From Fictibacillus aquaticus (GTDB taxonomy: Bacteria > Bacillota > Bacilli > Bacillales > Fictibacillaceae), in contig NZ_NOII01000001.1 in NCBI RefSeq assembly GCF_002245695.1, positions 1,178,001 to 1,242,000 on the forward strand: DNA of 64,000 nucleotides, written 5' to 3'. Shown here in pieces: positions 42,040 through 50,248 of the stretch. Position numbers and translations under genes: made by a program. A model generated the notes under the pieces. That model saw only the letters and a program-made list of their open reading frames with translations, ran no database searches and was not told the origin of the DNA. The stretch's first letter is position 1; every line of letters starts with the position of its first letter.

Positions 42040-42852
42040 ATGGCAACAATAAAAGAAAAATTGCTTCGATTTCTGTATGACCGCCCGTTAAAAAGCGGCA
42101 GCAGAGTCGGAGCAAATTATGAAATTTGGCATGTGCTTGGCATGGGAAGCTATGGCATCACATATACGGCCGAAGATAAAATGACCGGAAAGCTATGTGC
42201 GATAAAACAGCTGCGTCCGACAAAAGCAAAAACCGTTTCTGGCATCCGGTCTTTTCAGCGTGAAGCGGAGTTAATGCGAGCTGTTTCAGGCAGCGGATTC
42301 CCTGAACTTTATGATGTTATTGAGCAAGACGGCAGCTATTTTCTCGTGATGGAGTATGTGGACGGTCGTACGTTTGAAGATCTGATTTTTGAGGACGGGA
42401 GAATCTTCTCCGAAGTAGATACAATGGATGTATTGGACGAGCTTTGCACGCTTGTTTCAGTCCTTCATACACAAGGAATTTACCATCGTGATCTTCGGAT
42501 TCCTAACATACTTGATGTTGGGGGCCGGCTGAAAATTATTGATTTTGGTCTAGCTTGCTATCAAGATGATGATCCTGAGGATGAAGACCCTCGTTATCCT
42601 GAAAAGCAAGTGATGCGTGCCGTTTCCCCATCGAGCGACTTTTATCATATGGGGCACTTTGCTCTCTTTCTTCTCTACTCCGGCTTCGAGCCGAGTCAGA
42701 AAAAAGAACGCACCTGGGAAGAAGAGCTGTCTGTATCGCAGGAGTTTAAAAAAGTTCTGCGGAAGATGCTGCAGATTGATTCCCCATACACAGAAGTTCA
42801 CCAGGTGATCAATGACCTTCGAGAACTGAAAATCATGGTAAAAAAACGGTGA
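42040..42852 (+). CDS. Hanks-type Ser/Thr protein kinase (single domain)
   Basis: 270 aa without TM or PASTA domains. Glycine loop LGMGSYGITYTAED, catalytic Lys in CAIKQL, catalytic loop YHRDLRIPNIL, metal-binding DFG in IIDFGLACYQ. All residues needed for activity are present. It resembles the short Bacillus kinases of the YabT/YrzF kind, some linked to sporulation. It is coupled to the KHYS-rich peptide upstream, the most likely phospho-acceptor. The start is ATG at 42040 with a weak SD. Confidence 0.88.
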   Translation: MATIKEKLLRFLYDRPLKSGSRVGANYEIWHVLGMGSYGITYTAEDKMTGKLCAIKQLRPTKAKTVSGIRSFQREAELMRAVSGSGFPELYDVIEQDGSYFLVMEYVDGRTFEDLIFEDGRIFSEVDTMDVLDELCTLVSVLHTQGIYHRDLRIPNILDVGGRLKIIDFGLACYQDDDPEDEDPRYPEKQVMRAVSPSSDFYHMGHFALFLLYSGFEPSQKKERTWEEELSVSQEFKKVLRKMLQIDSPYTEVHQVINDLRELKIMVKKR

Positions 42853-42867
42853 TTTCCACCGTTTTTT
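42841..42867 (+). terminator. Terminator of the kinase unit
   Basis: Perfect 11-bp stem AAAAAACGGTG/CACCGTTTTTT overlapping the kinase stop codon. Confidence 0.88.
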
Positions 42868-42899
42868 CTTTTGTGCTGGTGCGGGAGAAAAAGATCTTT

Positions 42900-42966
42900 G
42901 GGGTCCGGTACTCACCGGAGCCAACCCTTGTGCAGCGGTAATTTTTCATGAAGAGTACCGTACCCC
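42900..42966. repeat. Hairpin repeat element (copy 2, one arm degenerate)
   Basis: GGGGTCCGGTACTC (42900-42913) pairs with GAGTACCGTACCCC (42953-42966) with one mismatch; 39-bp loop. Same family as 5219, 48197 and 63415. T-rich sequence follows on the minus strand. Confidence 0.7.
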
Positions 42967-42977
42967 ATATTGTAAGA

Positions 42978-43027
42978 GATCAAAAAAACGAGCATGGCTG
43001 CAGATTGCAGCCATGCTCGTTTTTGAT
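42978..43027 (-). terminator. Long terminator of the 70-aa gene
   Basis: A ~20-bp stem (GATCAAAAA and CGAGCATGGCTGCA arms, small bulge) with a 3-nt loop, T-rich on both strands; 5 nt past the stop at 43033. Confidence 0.88.
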
Positions 43028-43032
43028 CTTTA

Positions 43033-43245
43033 TTAAGGTTTAGGGTGCTGATCTTCTTCATCTGGGGAAGATTGGCCGCCTGCTCCTGAATGATCTGAGT
43101 CTGGAATAATATCTGTTTTCTCTTTCTCGACTGCAAGAATTGTAAATCCTGTTCCGTACAGCTGCTCTTCCAGCTTTGACTGAACTTCCCTGCCTTCCTG
43201 CAGCAGCTGTTCATCATATTCAAGGGTCACTTTAACTGACTTCAT
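43033..43245 (-). CDS. 70-aa acidic protein of unknown function
   Basis: SD AAGGGAGG. It begins MKSVKVTLEYDEQLLQEGRE and ends in a Ser/Asp/Glu/Pro-rich tail (DSDHSGAGGQSSPDEEDQHP). No TM. Family not recognised. Confidence 0.7.
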   Translation of the reverse strand: MKSVKVTLEYDEQLLQEGREVQSKLEEQLYGTGFTILAVEKEKTDIIPDSDHSGAGGQSSPDEEDQHPKP

Positions 43246-43309
43246 TCTTTCGCCTCCCTTTTATAGTTGTACATACCCTCAAAGTTTTTTATTAAACGAA
43301 CAATGCTTT

Positions 43310-43351
43310 CAAAATAAATAAAGCCGCCCAGAAATCAATATCGGAGCGGCT
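43310..43351 (-). terminator. Probable terminator of the PepSY gene
   Basis: AGCCGC/GCGGCT stem with a long loop, followed by TTTATTTATTTT on the minus strand. Confidence 0.55.
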
Positions 43352-43366
43352 GATTTAAAACATATT

Positions 43367-44737
43367 TCAATATAACCAAGATTTAAGCGGCTTAATTCTT
43401 CTAAATACAAAACGATCCATAACATACACGACGATAAATGACAGACCTGCCAGCGGCATCACAACTCCCGCTGCAGCCATTCCTAATATGACCATCGGTT
43501 TTACTTTCCCATTTTTTTGCGGTGCACCTAGCTTGCCTTTTGGCTTTCGTATGCGCCACATCACAAGCGAACTGATAACGATGCCTACCAGTCCTAGTGC
43601 GGCGACTGTACCGAGCAGCTGGTTCGCGAGGCCAAAGTACCTGCCTTCATGCAGGGCGATGCCGATCGAGACCGCTTTAGCCATCCAGCCATAATCGCTG
43701 AACCGGACATCTTCAACCACCTTTCCGCTGTACTGATCAAAATAAACAGTAGCCTCATTTTCTGGCTTATCGCGCGAAGATGATATCGTGAACACTCCGT
43801 CTTTTCCTTCAGGCAATGAAATGGTGTACGGCTTCTGGATGTTTTCTTTTACCGCAAGAGCCGTCACCTGATCAACATCGAGCCCTCCGTTTTCTGCTCC
43901 TGATTTTGGAACAGGCACATTTTCTGCTGCCCATGGTACATCGTCAGCCACATCTTTCGTCGCTGTATCCGATTTCGGAGGCATGAACGCATAAACAGGA
44001 TATCCTGTGTTGGAGGATGTCGCGATTTTGTTGATGCCTTCTCCCATCACTCCTGACCATGGAAGACCGGTGACGATCAGCACCAGGATAAGAAGCGAGA
44101 GCCAGAAAGCCGGCACCGCATGCATATCGCGCCAAAACGTCCGCCCTTTTTGACTGAAGCGCGGGAGTACCGTACCCCAGATCGATTTTCGGTTTCTTGG
44201 CCACCAGATATAGAGCCCAGTAATGAGCAGGATAACGGTCCAGCAAGCGGCAAGCTCAACGAATCTGTTCACGAATGTTCCGCCGACGATCCATTCGCTG
44301 TGCAGTTTAGCTGCAACGTTCGTAAAATGCTTTTCATCTAATATGGTTCCGGTAATTTTTGCGTTGTACGGGTTCACATACACACGTGTGGTAACGTCAT
44401 TTTCTGTCACCTTCACCTGTGTCGTCCGGTCTGCTTCTTTTGGCAGCCGGATAGAACCTATTTCAGCTTTCGGAAACTCTCGTTTGACCGCAGCTACTTG
44501 TTCTGAGAGCGGCAATGCTGCTCCGCTGTCTTGAACGACCAATTTATCTTTATAAAGCATCGTTTCAATTTCTGCTTGATACAAATAAAGCGCTCCGCTG
44601 ATCGAGAGTACGATCAAGAAAGGTGCGAATAAAATACCCGCATAAAAGTGCCAGCGCCAGAACGTCTGATAAAGTCCGGCTGCCTTTTGCGGCGTTTCTC
44701 CCTGTTTGGGTTGAACCAGATTGCGTGCAGCATCCAT
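43367..44737 (-). CDS. PepSY-associated TM-helix membrane protein
   Basis: 456 aa from ATG at 44737, SD AAGAGGAG. It has an N-terminal TM after FWRWHFYAGILFAPFLIVLS, then PepSY-type domains (TRVYVNPYNAKITG, ATVYFDQYSGKVVEDV), and further TM helices including LWWPRN-like YIWWPRNRKS. The family is linked to iron/redox or protease control in the cell envelope; the exact role is unknown. The coding sequence contains one palindromic core of the repeat family (44164-44178), translated WGTVL. Monocistronic. Confidence 0.88.
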   Translation of the reverse strand: MDAARNLVQPKQGETPQKAAGLYQTFWRWHFYAGILFAPFLIVLSISGALYLYQAEIETMLYKDKLVVQDSGAALPLSEQVAAVKREFPKAEIGSIRLPKEADRTTQVKVTENDVTTRVYVNPYNAKITGTILDEKHFTNVAAKLHSEWIVGGTFVNRFVELAACWTVILLITGLYIWWPRNRKSIWGTVLPRFSQKGRTFWRDMHAVPAFWLSLLILVLIVTGLPWSGVMGEGINKIATSSNTGYPVYAFMPPKSDTATKDVADDVPWAAENVPVPKSGAENGGLDVDQVTALAVKENIQKPYTISLPEGKDGVFTISSSRDKPENEATVYFDQYSGKVVEDVRFSDYGWMAKAVSIGIALHEGRYFGLANQLLGTVAALGLVGIVISSLVMWRIRKPKGKLGAPQKNGKVKPMVILGMAAAGVVMPLAGLSFIVVYVMDRFVFRRIKPLKSWLY

Positions 44738-44832
44738 ATGTTTCTCTCCTCTTTTGCATTGTCTAAGGAAAGTGTACGTGTTTGTGAAAAGCTGCACATC
44801 ACCCTGTAGAGTGATTTTTCCCGCGGAACAAA

Positions 44833-44861
44833 TAAAAAACAGCAGAAACAATCTCTGCCGT
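44833..44861 (-). terminator. Terminator of the Gly-rich membrane protein
   Basis: ACGGCAGA/TCTGCTGT stem followed by TTTTTATTTG on the minus strand. Confidence 0.75.
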
Positions 44862-44874
44862 CTTGATCAGCTTA

Positions 44875-45126
44875 TTAATCTCCACCGCCGCCTCCGCCGC
44901 AGTCTCCTCCACCGTCACTGCCGCTGAAAAATCCTCCGCTGTCATGGCAGTCGTTGTTATCAAAAAATCCATTGTTATCATTGTAATCGTTCGAAAAAAA
45001 CATTGCTCCGCTGCTTTTGCGGGCAGATTTTTTCACTTTATAGCTGCTTTGAGAAGGCTTAAAAAGATTCGCTGCTAATATCACTAAAAATGCAAATATG
45101 AACAGAACCATAATAAATCCAGCCAT
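44875..45126 (-). CDS. 83-aa membrane protein with Gly/Asp-rich C-terminus, sigma-W-type promoter
   Basis: ATG at 45126 with SD GAGGAGGGG. One TM segment (FIMVLFIFAFLVILAANLF), a basic stretch (KVKKSARKSS), then an Asn/Asp/Phe-rich and finally Gly-rich end (GSDGGGDCGGGGGGD). Such Gly-rich tails occur on TPM/DUF2207-type envelope proteins, but those domains are absent. An excellent ECF (sigma-W) promoter precedes it, suggesting induction by cell-envelope stress. Function unknown. Confidence 0.78.
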   Translation of the reverse strand: MAGFIMVLFIFAFLVILAANLFKPSQSSYKVKKSARKSSGAMFFSNDYNDNNGFFDNNDCHDSGGFFSGSDGGGDCGGGGGGD

Positions 45127-45156
45127 CACATATCCCCTCCTCTTTCTAGCATTATA

Positions 45157-45182
45157 TACGAAAGGATAAGAATGGAGTTTCA
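45157..45182 (-). promoter_or_regulatory. ECF (sigma-W-type) promoter
   Basis: TGAAAC (45182-45177), 16-bp spacer, CGTA (45160-45157) then TATAAT on the minus strand. This is an exact match to the Bacillus sigma-W consensus TGAAAC-N16-CGTA. Confidence 0.75.
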
Positions 45183-45233
45183 ATATTTTCCAATTTTATA
45201 ACGCAGTTGCAAAAAACGCCCCAATGGACTTTT

Positions 45234-45866
45234 TTAGACAATACCTTTACTATATGCATAGCTCGTCAGCTGCACCCGGTTTTCAAGATGTAGCTTTCCG
45301 AGTATGTTCTTCAGGTGACTCTTGACCGTATGTTCGGATATAAAAAGACTTTTTGAGATGTCTTTATTAGAAAGGCCTTTAGCAACGAGCTGCAGCACTT
45401 CCTGTTCACGTGCTGACAGCGGCGTTTCTTCTGTTTCTTTTTTCTTGAATTCCTGGAGGATGCGGTAAGCCATCTCTTTGGACATTGGCATCTCATCGAG
45501 TGCGAACGCCTTAAGTCCGTTCACCCAGTCCTCAGTGTTCAGGTTCTTCAGCAAATACCCTTGAGCTCCGCGTTTTAACGCTTCGAACCAGTCCATCACA
45601 TCGTCAGACACTGTCATCATGACCACTTTGATCCACGGGAACTTTTCTTTAATCACTTTTGTCGCTTCAAATCCGTTCATCTCGGGCATAGAGATGTCCA
45701 TCAAAACAAGGTCAGGCTGGAGCTGTTCAGTCATGTGCACCGCTTCTTTTCCATTGCACGCCTCACCGATCACAGTAAAGTCGCTGCAGCCATCAACCAG
45801 TTCCTTCACTCCTTCACGTGCAAGAGCATGATCATCTGCTATTAAAATTCGAACAGGCTCGCTCAT
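45234..45866 (-). CDS. NarL/LuxR-family response regulator
   Basis: 210 aa. The receiver (1-120) has ADDH, phospho-acceptor Asp in LVLMDISMPEMNG and Lys in YLLKNLN. The C-terminal LuxR HTH reads LSAREQEVLQLVAKGLSNKD then SEHTVKSHLKNI. It overlaps its kinase gene by 4 bp (ATGA) and is read after it. Targets unknown; the divergent or nearby genes give no clear hint. Confidence 0.9.
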   Translation of the reverse strand: MSEPVRILIADDHALAREGVKELVDGCSDFTVIGEACNGKEAVHMTEQLQPDLVLMDISMPEMNGFEATKVIKEKFPWIKVVMMTVSDDVMDWFEALKRGAQGYLLKNLNTEDWVNGLKAFALDEMPMSKEMAYRILQEFKKKETEETPLSAREQEVLQLVAKGLSNKDISKSLFISEHTVKSHLKNILGKLHLENRVQLTSYAYSKGIV

Positions 45867-46687
45867 GCAGCTCCTCCTTTCTGGATCACCATTTTCGTTC
45901 CGCTATTCTTGTTATCAATCTGCAACGACCAGCCCATTGATCGGATTCTGTCTCTTACTATTTTCAGTCCGTAGCCGCTTTCCGAATAATTTTCAGGCAT
46001 ACCTTTGCCATTATCTTTGACACTGCATATCCATCCGTTTTCATCATGCACCGCGTTCACCCACGCCTCATCCGTTTCAGCGTGCTTGATGACATTGATA
46101 AGTGCTTCTTTCACACACGCGAACAGCTCCACTTTTTCTTTAGGAGAGAGATCCTGTTCAGGCAGTTCCCATTGGCGGTGAATCTTCAGCTGGTGATCAC
46201 GCTCAAGTTCATCTAAGAATTTATGCAGATTCTCTGTCCACGGTATTGGTGTCTGTTCCTGAGGATACCTCAAGTTATGGATCGCCTGCCTCGTGTCCTC
46301 ATGTACATGCTGCAATGTTTTTTTTAGATTCAAGTAAGACTCTTCTTCCAGAATTCCTTGCTCTTTTCCCAGTTTGTTTAATTTTACCGATAAAAAGAAC
46401 AGCGACTGAGCAATTCCGTCATGAAGTTCTTTTGCGACTTTCTCTCTCTCTTCAAGGACAGCCTTTTCCTCACGCTCTTTCTGAAGTTCACGATGCGTTT
46501 TCTCGAGGAGTCCGAACAGCTTGTTCAAAAAATAAAGCGTCACGAGAAATACGATGGCGCCAGAAAGGTAGTTTCCAAAGGTCATGGACAGATACGGTTC
46601 GAGAATGGTGTGCCGCACATATTCCCAAAGCCCGACTGACAAGGTCGGAAGCAAGAGAATCAGCCACTTAATCTTGTTATATGTCAT
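45863..46687 (-). CDS. NarL-system sensor histidine kinase (HisKA_3)
   Basis: 274 aa from ATG at 46687, 8 nt after GGAG; a GTG at 46696 is too close to the SD. Two N-terminal TM segments, no large extracellular domain. HisKA_3 motif KVAKELHDGIAQSLF carries the phospho-His. The ATPase part has EALINVIKHA, VKDNGKGMP and SGYGLKIVRDRI. Intramembrane-type sensor; signal unknown. Confidence 0.88.
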   Translation of the reverse strand: MTYNKIKWLILLLPTLSVGLWEYVRHTILEPYLSMTFGNYLSGAIVFLVTLYFLNKLFGLLEKTHRELQKEREEKAVLEEREKVAKELHDGIAQSLFFLSVKLNKLGKEQGILEEESYLNLKKTLQHVHEDTRQAIHNLRYPQEQTPIPWTENLHKFLDELERDHQLKIHRQWELPEQDLSPKEKVELFACVKEALINVIKHAETDEAWVNAVHDENGWICSVKDNGKGMPENYSESGYGLKIVRDRIRSMGWSLQIDNKNSGTKMVIQKGGAA

Positions 46688-46772
46688 ATCGCACACTCCG
46701 CTGTAAAATGTCGTTTCTACTATACTAACGCAGAAAAAAGCGATTTGGATGTGACATTGTTAACAATTATTG

Positions 46773-46802
46773 AAAAAAACACACTATATCAAGTGTGTTT
46801 AA
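46773..46802 (-). terminator. Terminator after the repeat membrane protein gene
   Basis: AAACACACT/AGTGTGTTT stem then TTTT on the minus strand, ~90 nt past the stop at 46888. Confidence 0.8.
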
Positions 46803-46887
46803 AGAAAGTATTTTTAGTTACACTGTCCTTAGGATTCTTTAGTACTGCACCCCTAATAGTGTCAGGTTTTTACTAAATCGCATAAGG

Positions 46888-48090
46888 TTACTTATTAGGT
46901 ATCCAAAAATGCTTGGACGACTCTGGAACAGCATTCGGGATAAATGTGTGAATCTGTTTTTTCTCTCCTGGCTTGAGTTCAAACTCTGGAGTCGTTACAG
47001 TCTGAAACACCTTGTCGTCTTTATACAGTTTCAGTTCCATCTTTCCTTTAAACGCCCATTTTTCATTAAAGTTTGCCGCGAACATTTCAACCTCATTATT
47101 CAGATTGAAATTATACGTCATAAGAAAGTTCTTTTGCGATTCTTCCCCAGGCTTTCCTACCTTCTTAAAGCCTTCATCCAGCTTGGCAAAGCCAGTTGCC
47201 TTCATATCAGGTGTAACATACCAACGATAATCATCAAACGTCAGTTTCTCAATTGTCATTACCTTTTTCTTCTCTCCGGTTTCAATATAAAAGGCAGGAA
47301 CCTGGACCGTCTTCACGATCTTCCCTTTTCTTAAAAATTCTATTTTTGAGTTCACGGTCAATTCATTGTCTTTATTAAAATTACCTGCATAGATTTCCAA
47401 ATTATCTTTTGTATTTACAGCTGAAAAACGAATGTTTTTCATGCTCTCGCTGTCTTTTACACCCTTCTCCTTATATTGATAATTAAGGCTATTGATCGCT
47501 CTATCGCGAGCTTCCAGCTGATGGCGATCTTTCCCCAAATCCTGTCGGTCAATGGTCCAATACCTGGAGAAGTCATAGCTCCACGGACCTTCAAACACAT
47601 CAATTTTCTTCTTCTCTCCAGGTTTCAGTTTCACTATTTTGGAAGTGAACGTCTTCAGCTCTTCTTCTGGCTCATCGTACAGGACAACCTTCAGCTTCCC
47701 TTCAAAGGGCGTTTTTTTGTTGAAGTTCGCCGCATACACATAATAGTCGGTGCCGCCCTTCCTGCTGCCGTCTCTTTGAATGTTGACCTGTAAGTTCTCT
47801 TGTCCCTCTGTCGATGGGTTTCCTTCTGTCTGGTTTTCTGCCGTCATTCTTGAAAACGCACGCTTTTGCCGCTCACCGTCTTCCCATAGAACATAAACCA
47901 TAATACCGTTAAAAAATATGAAACAGACCGGATAAGCCATTAAAGCCCTTTTCTTGGCTTTTTTCTCTCCCAAAACATGGCGGTTTGTCCAAAAGCCAAT
48001 CGCACACACACCACCCAGCAAAAGTGCGATACCGTTCATAATCCAAAACCCAAGCGGGCTTGATTGATAAATCCCTACAATAAAATCCAG
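46888..48090 (-). CDS. Membrane-anchored protein with three ~70-residue extracytoplasmic repeats
   Basis: Two N-terminal TM segments (FWIMNGIALLLGGVCAIGFW, MAYPVCFIFFNGIMVYVLW) are followed by three related beta-rich repeats, each with the pattern YAANFN / FEGKLKVVLY / LKPGEKKKI / aromatic-rich end (FAANFN, YAGNFN and YAANFN at their starts). Likely extracellular Ig-like modules; family not recognised. The best SD (AAAGGGGGAG) is 6 nt before CTG at 48090, so a rare CTG start is proposed; TTG at 48135 lacks an SD. About 400 aa. Confidence 0.7.
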   Translation of the reverse strand: MDFIVGIYQSSPLGFWIMNGIALLLGGVCAIGFWTNRHVLGEKKAKKRALMAYPVCFIFFNGIMVYVLWEDGERQKRAFSRMTAENQTEGNPSTEGQENLQVNIQRDGSRKGGTDYYVYAANFNKKTPFEGKLKVVLYDEPEEELKTFTSKIVKLKPGEKKKIDVFEGPWSYDFSRYWTIDRQDLGKDRHQLEARDRAINSLNYQYKEKGVKDSESMKNIRFSAVNTKDNLEIYAGNFNKDNELTVNSKIEFLRKGKIVKTVQVPAFYIETGEKKKVMTIEKLTFDDYRWYVTPDMKATGFAKLDEGFKKVGKPGEESQKNFLMTYNFNLNNEVEMFAANFNEKWAFKGKMELKLYKDDKVFQTVTTPEFELKPGEKKQIHTFIPNAVPESSKHFWIPNK

Positions 48091-48196
48091 CGTAAGCTCC
48101 CCCTTTAAAACGATTCCGAGTACTATGTTAGGCAAAACCGGCTAAATAGACAAATGCAGATTTTACTACTTACAGAGAAGGCTGCACGGAGGCCTT

Positions 48197-48257
48197 GGGG
48201 TACGGTACCCCATATGGACAAATAAGATAATTTGTCCATTTCGGGTACCGTACCCCC
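48197..48257. repeat. Hairpin repeat element (copy 3) in a divergent intergenic region
   Basis: GGGGTACGGTACCCC (48197-48211) and GGGTACCGTACCCCC (48243-48257) form the ends, with an inner perfect stem ATGGACAAAT/ATTTGTCCAT and a 6-nt loop. The whole 61 bp can fold as one nearly continuous hairpin. It lies between divergent genes, so it is not a simple terminator here. Confidence 0.85.
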
Positions 48258-48363
48258 GAACACCCGAACCTCAACCCTATATATTTTTACCCGATATTCC
48301 TATATTCCATTTATGGTGTAAAATGGATAATAGTAGATGTTTAGAATAGGAGGCTACAAGTGG

Positions 48364-49581
48364 ATGGAGTCTAGAGAGAAGTGGTTCTGGCCTGAACGCG
48401 GGCTGTTTTTTGCTCGGACGCTTTGGTTTTTCATAGGATTTATCTATTTTTATACCGATCAAGATTTAAAGCATATTCCAGCATTGCCTCTCCTCCTCAG
48501 TCACACAGCCTGCTACATAATTCCAGCGTTGTTCTGGCGTCCGGGATACCGCAACCTGTCCTTGTTCTTTGCGACTGAACTGCTGACGACCGGGGTGTTT
48601 AACTGGTATCTATCAGACTATCTGCAGCAAAATGTGGGGATTATCATCTTCCCGACAATGATTGCCGGGTTTCTTTCAACAGGCCGAATCTGGATGGTGA
48701 CCGCCCCTTTGTATACTGGTGCTTACATCTTGTCCAGGCTGGCGGTCGAAAACATGAGCATGGCAACTGCTCTGACAGGAGCCTTTGACAGCCTGATGAT
48801 GTTTGGAATTGGATACGTTCTTCAGCGAGTCACGTCATCCAACCGTAAAATGAAACAGCTGCTATTGGAGAATGAGTATCAATATAAACTCATTCAAGAT
48901 CAAAACAATACATTGGAGCAGTATACAGAAAAAGTCGAACAGCTCACCCTCATTGAAGAACGTAACCGCATGGCTCGTGAGCTTCATGATACGATCGGGC
49001 ATACTTTCACCTCAGTAATTATGGGAATGGATGCGGTGGGCTTGTTAATTGATTCTGATCCGCAGCTGGCAAAGCGAAAACTTGAAACGCTCAGAGACGT
49101 GACATACAGAGGGCTGGATGAAATTAGAGAAAGTATTCATGGGATGGATACTAACGAAGGCGACTCTCAGCTATCTATGCTTTTCTCCCGATTGATCAGC
49201 GAGTTTTCACTGCATACTGGAACAAATACCAAGCTTTATCCTTCAGGAGTCGAATATGATATCTCAAGGCCGGTGAAGCTTACTCTTATCCGCTGTCTTC
49301 AGGAATCGCTGACAAATGCCAAACGGCATGGCGCAGCCTCTTCAATTGATGTTTCACTCGTTTTTGAAGATGGCCAAATCCTGCTGCAGATCGAAGACAA
49401 CGGCATTGGATTCGACGCTATCTCACCTGGCTTCGGCCTGAAGGTAATGCGGGAAAGAATCACCGCACTTAACGGCAGTCTGCTCGTTGATTCTGCAAAA
49501 GGCAAAGGGACCATCGTATCATGTAAAGTTCCTACAGGAGGTCAATTTCATGAAAAACACATCACTGCTCATAGCGGATGA
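48364..49581 (+). CDS. NarL-system sensor histidine kinase with multi-TM sensor
   Basis: 405 aa from ATG at 48364, 10 nt after AGGAGG; an ATG at 48337 precedes the SD. Five or six TM segments in the first ~160 residues form the sensor. A coiled-coil linker (NTLEQYTEKVEQLTLIEERN) leads to the HisKA_3 motif RMARELHDTIGHTF and ATPase motifs ESLTNAKRHG, IEDNGIGFD and GFGLKVMRERI. It overlaps its regulator gene by 32 bp. Signal unknown. Confidence 0.9.
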   Translation: MESREKWFWPERGLFFARTLWFFIGFIYFYTDQDLKHIPALPLLLSHTACYIIPALFWRPGYRNLSLFFATELLTTGVFNWYLSDYLQQNVGIIIFPTMIAGFLSTGRIWMVTAPLYTGAYILSRLAVENMSMATALTGAFDSLMMFGIGYVLQRVTSSNRKMKQLLLENEYQYKLIQDQNNTLEQYTEKVEQLTLIEERNRMARELHDTIGHTFTSVIMGMDAVGLLIDSDPQLAKRKLETLRDVTYRGLDEIRESIHGMDTNEGDSQLSMLFSRLISEFSLHTGTNTKLYPSGVEYDISRPVKLTLIRCLQESLTNAKRHGAASSIDVSLVFEDGQILLQIEDNGIGFDAISPGFGLKVMRERITALNGSLLVDSAKGKGTIVSCKVPTGGQFHEKHITAHSG

Positions 49582-50212
49582 TCAGGATTTAATACGAGAA
49601 AGTCTGCAGATTGTCCTTAATATGGATCCAGATATTCAGGTCGTCGGACTTGCAGAGAACGGCAGAACGGCTGTTGAACTCTGTGAATCCATTAAACCAG
49701 ACGTTGTGCTGATGGACATTCATATGCCCGAAATGAACGGCGTGGACGCAACAAAGCTTATTAAAGGACGTTGGCCGGAAATAAAAGTTATCATCCTCAC
49801 AACCTTCCAAGAAGTCCATTATGTTGTCGACGCATTGAGTGCAGGTGCAGAAGGCTATCTGTTAAAAGCTATTAATCCAGCGGATCTTGCAGCTGGAATC
49901 AAGTGGGTAAGCCAGGGCGGATCGTTAATTCCACAGGATATTGCGAAGCTGCTCATCAATGGCCTAAATGCACAGCAGCCTCCAGTTATTGGCGGAGGTG
50001 CAAAGACTGCAGGCCATTTCGGCTTGAGCGAACGCGAACTTCAGGTGCTTTCCTGTATATCAGACGGATTGCATAACAAAGATATCGCTAGCAAACTCTT
50101 TTTATCCGAAGGCACGGTAAAAAACTACATATCAAGCATCTACTCGAAGCTCGATGTCCGTGACCGCGTGAACGCCGCAAAAAAAGCGAAGGAAAACGGA
50201 TTGCTTTCATAG
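49550..50212 (+). CDS. NarL/LuxR-family response regulator
   Basis: 220 aa from ATG at 49550 with SD GGAGG inside the kinase gene. The receiver has IADDQD, phospho-acceptor Asp in VVLMDIHMPEMNGVD and Lys in YLLKAINPAD. The HTH is GLSERELQVLSCISDGLHNK then SEGTVKNYISSIYSKL. Forms a pair with the kinase; no target operon is adjacent. Confidence 0.92.
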   Translation: MKNTSLLIADDQDLIRESLQIVLNMDPDIQVVGLAENGRTAVELCESIKPDVVLMDIHMPEMNGVDATKLIKGRWPEIKVIILTTFQEVHYVVDALSAGAEGYLLKAINPADLAAGIKWVSQGGSLIPQDIAKLLINGLNAQQPPVIGGGAKTAGHFGLSERELQVLSCISDGLHNKDIASKLFLSEGTVKNYISSIYSKLDVRDRVNAAKKAKENGLLS

Positions 50213-50244
50213 AAGGACCCGCTCCTATTTCGGAGCGGGTCCTT
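50213..50244. terminator. Bidirectional terminator
   Basis: Perfect 13-bp stem AAGGACCCGCTCC/GGAGCGGGTCCTT, 6-nt loop, between convergent genes. Confidence 0.88.
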
Positions 50245-50248
50245 CTAT

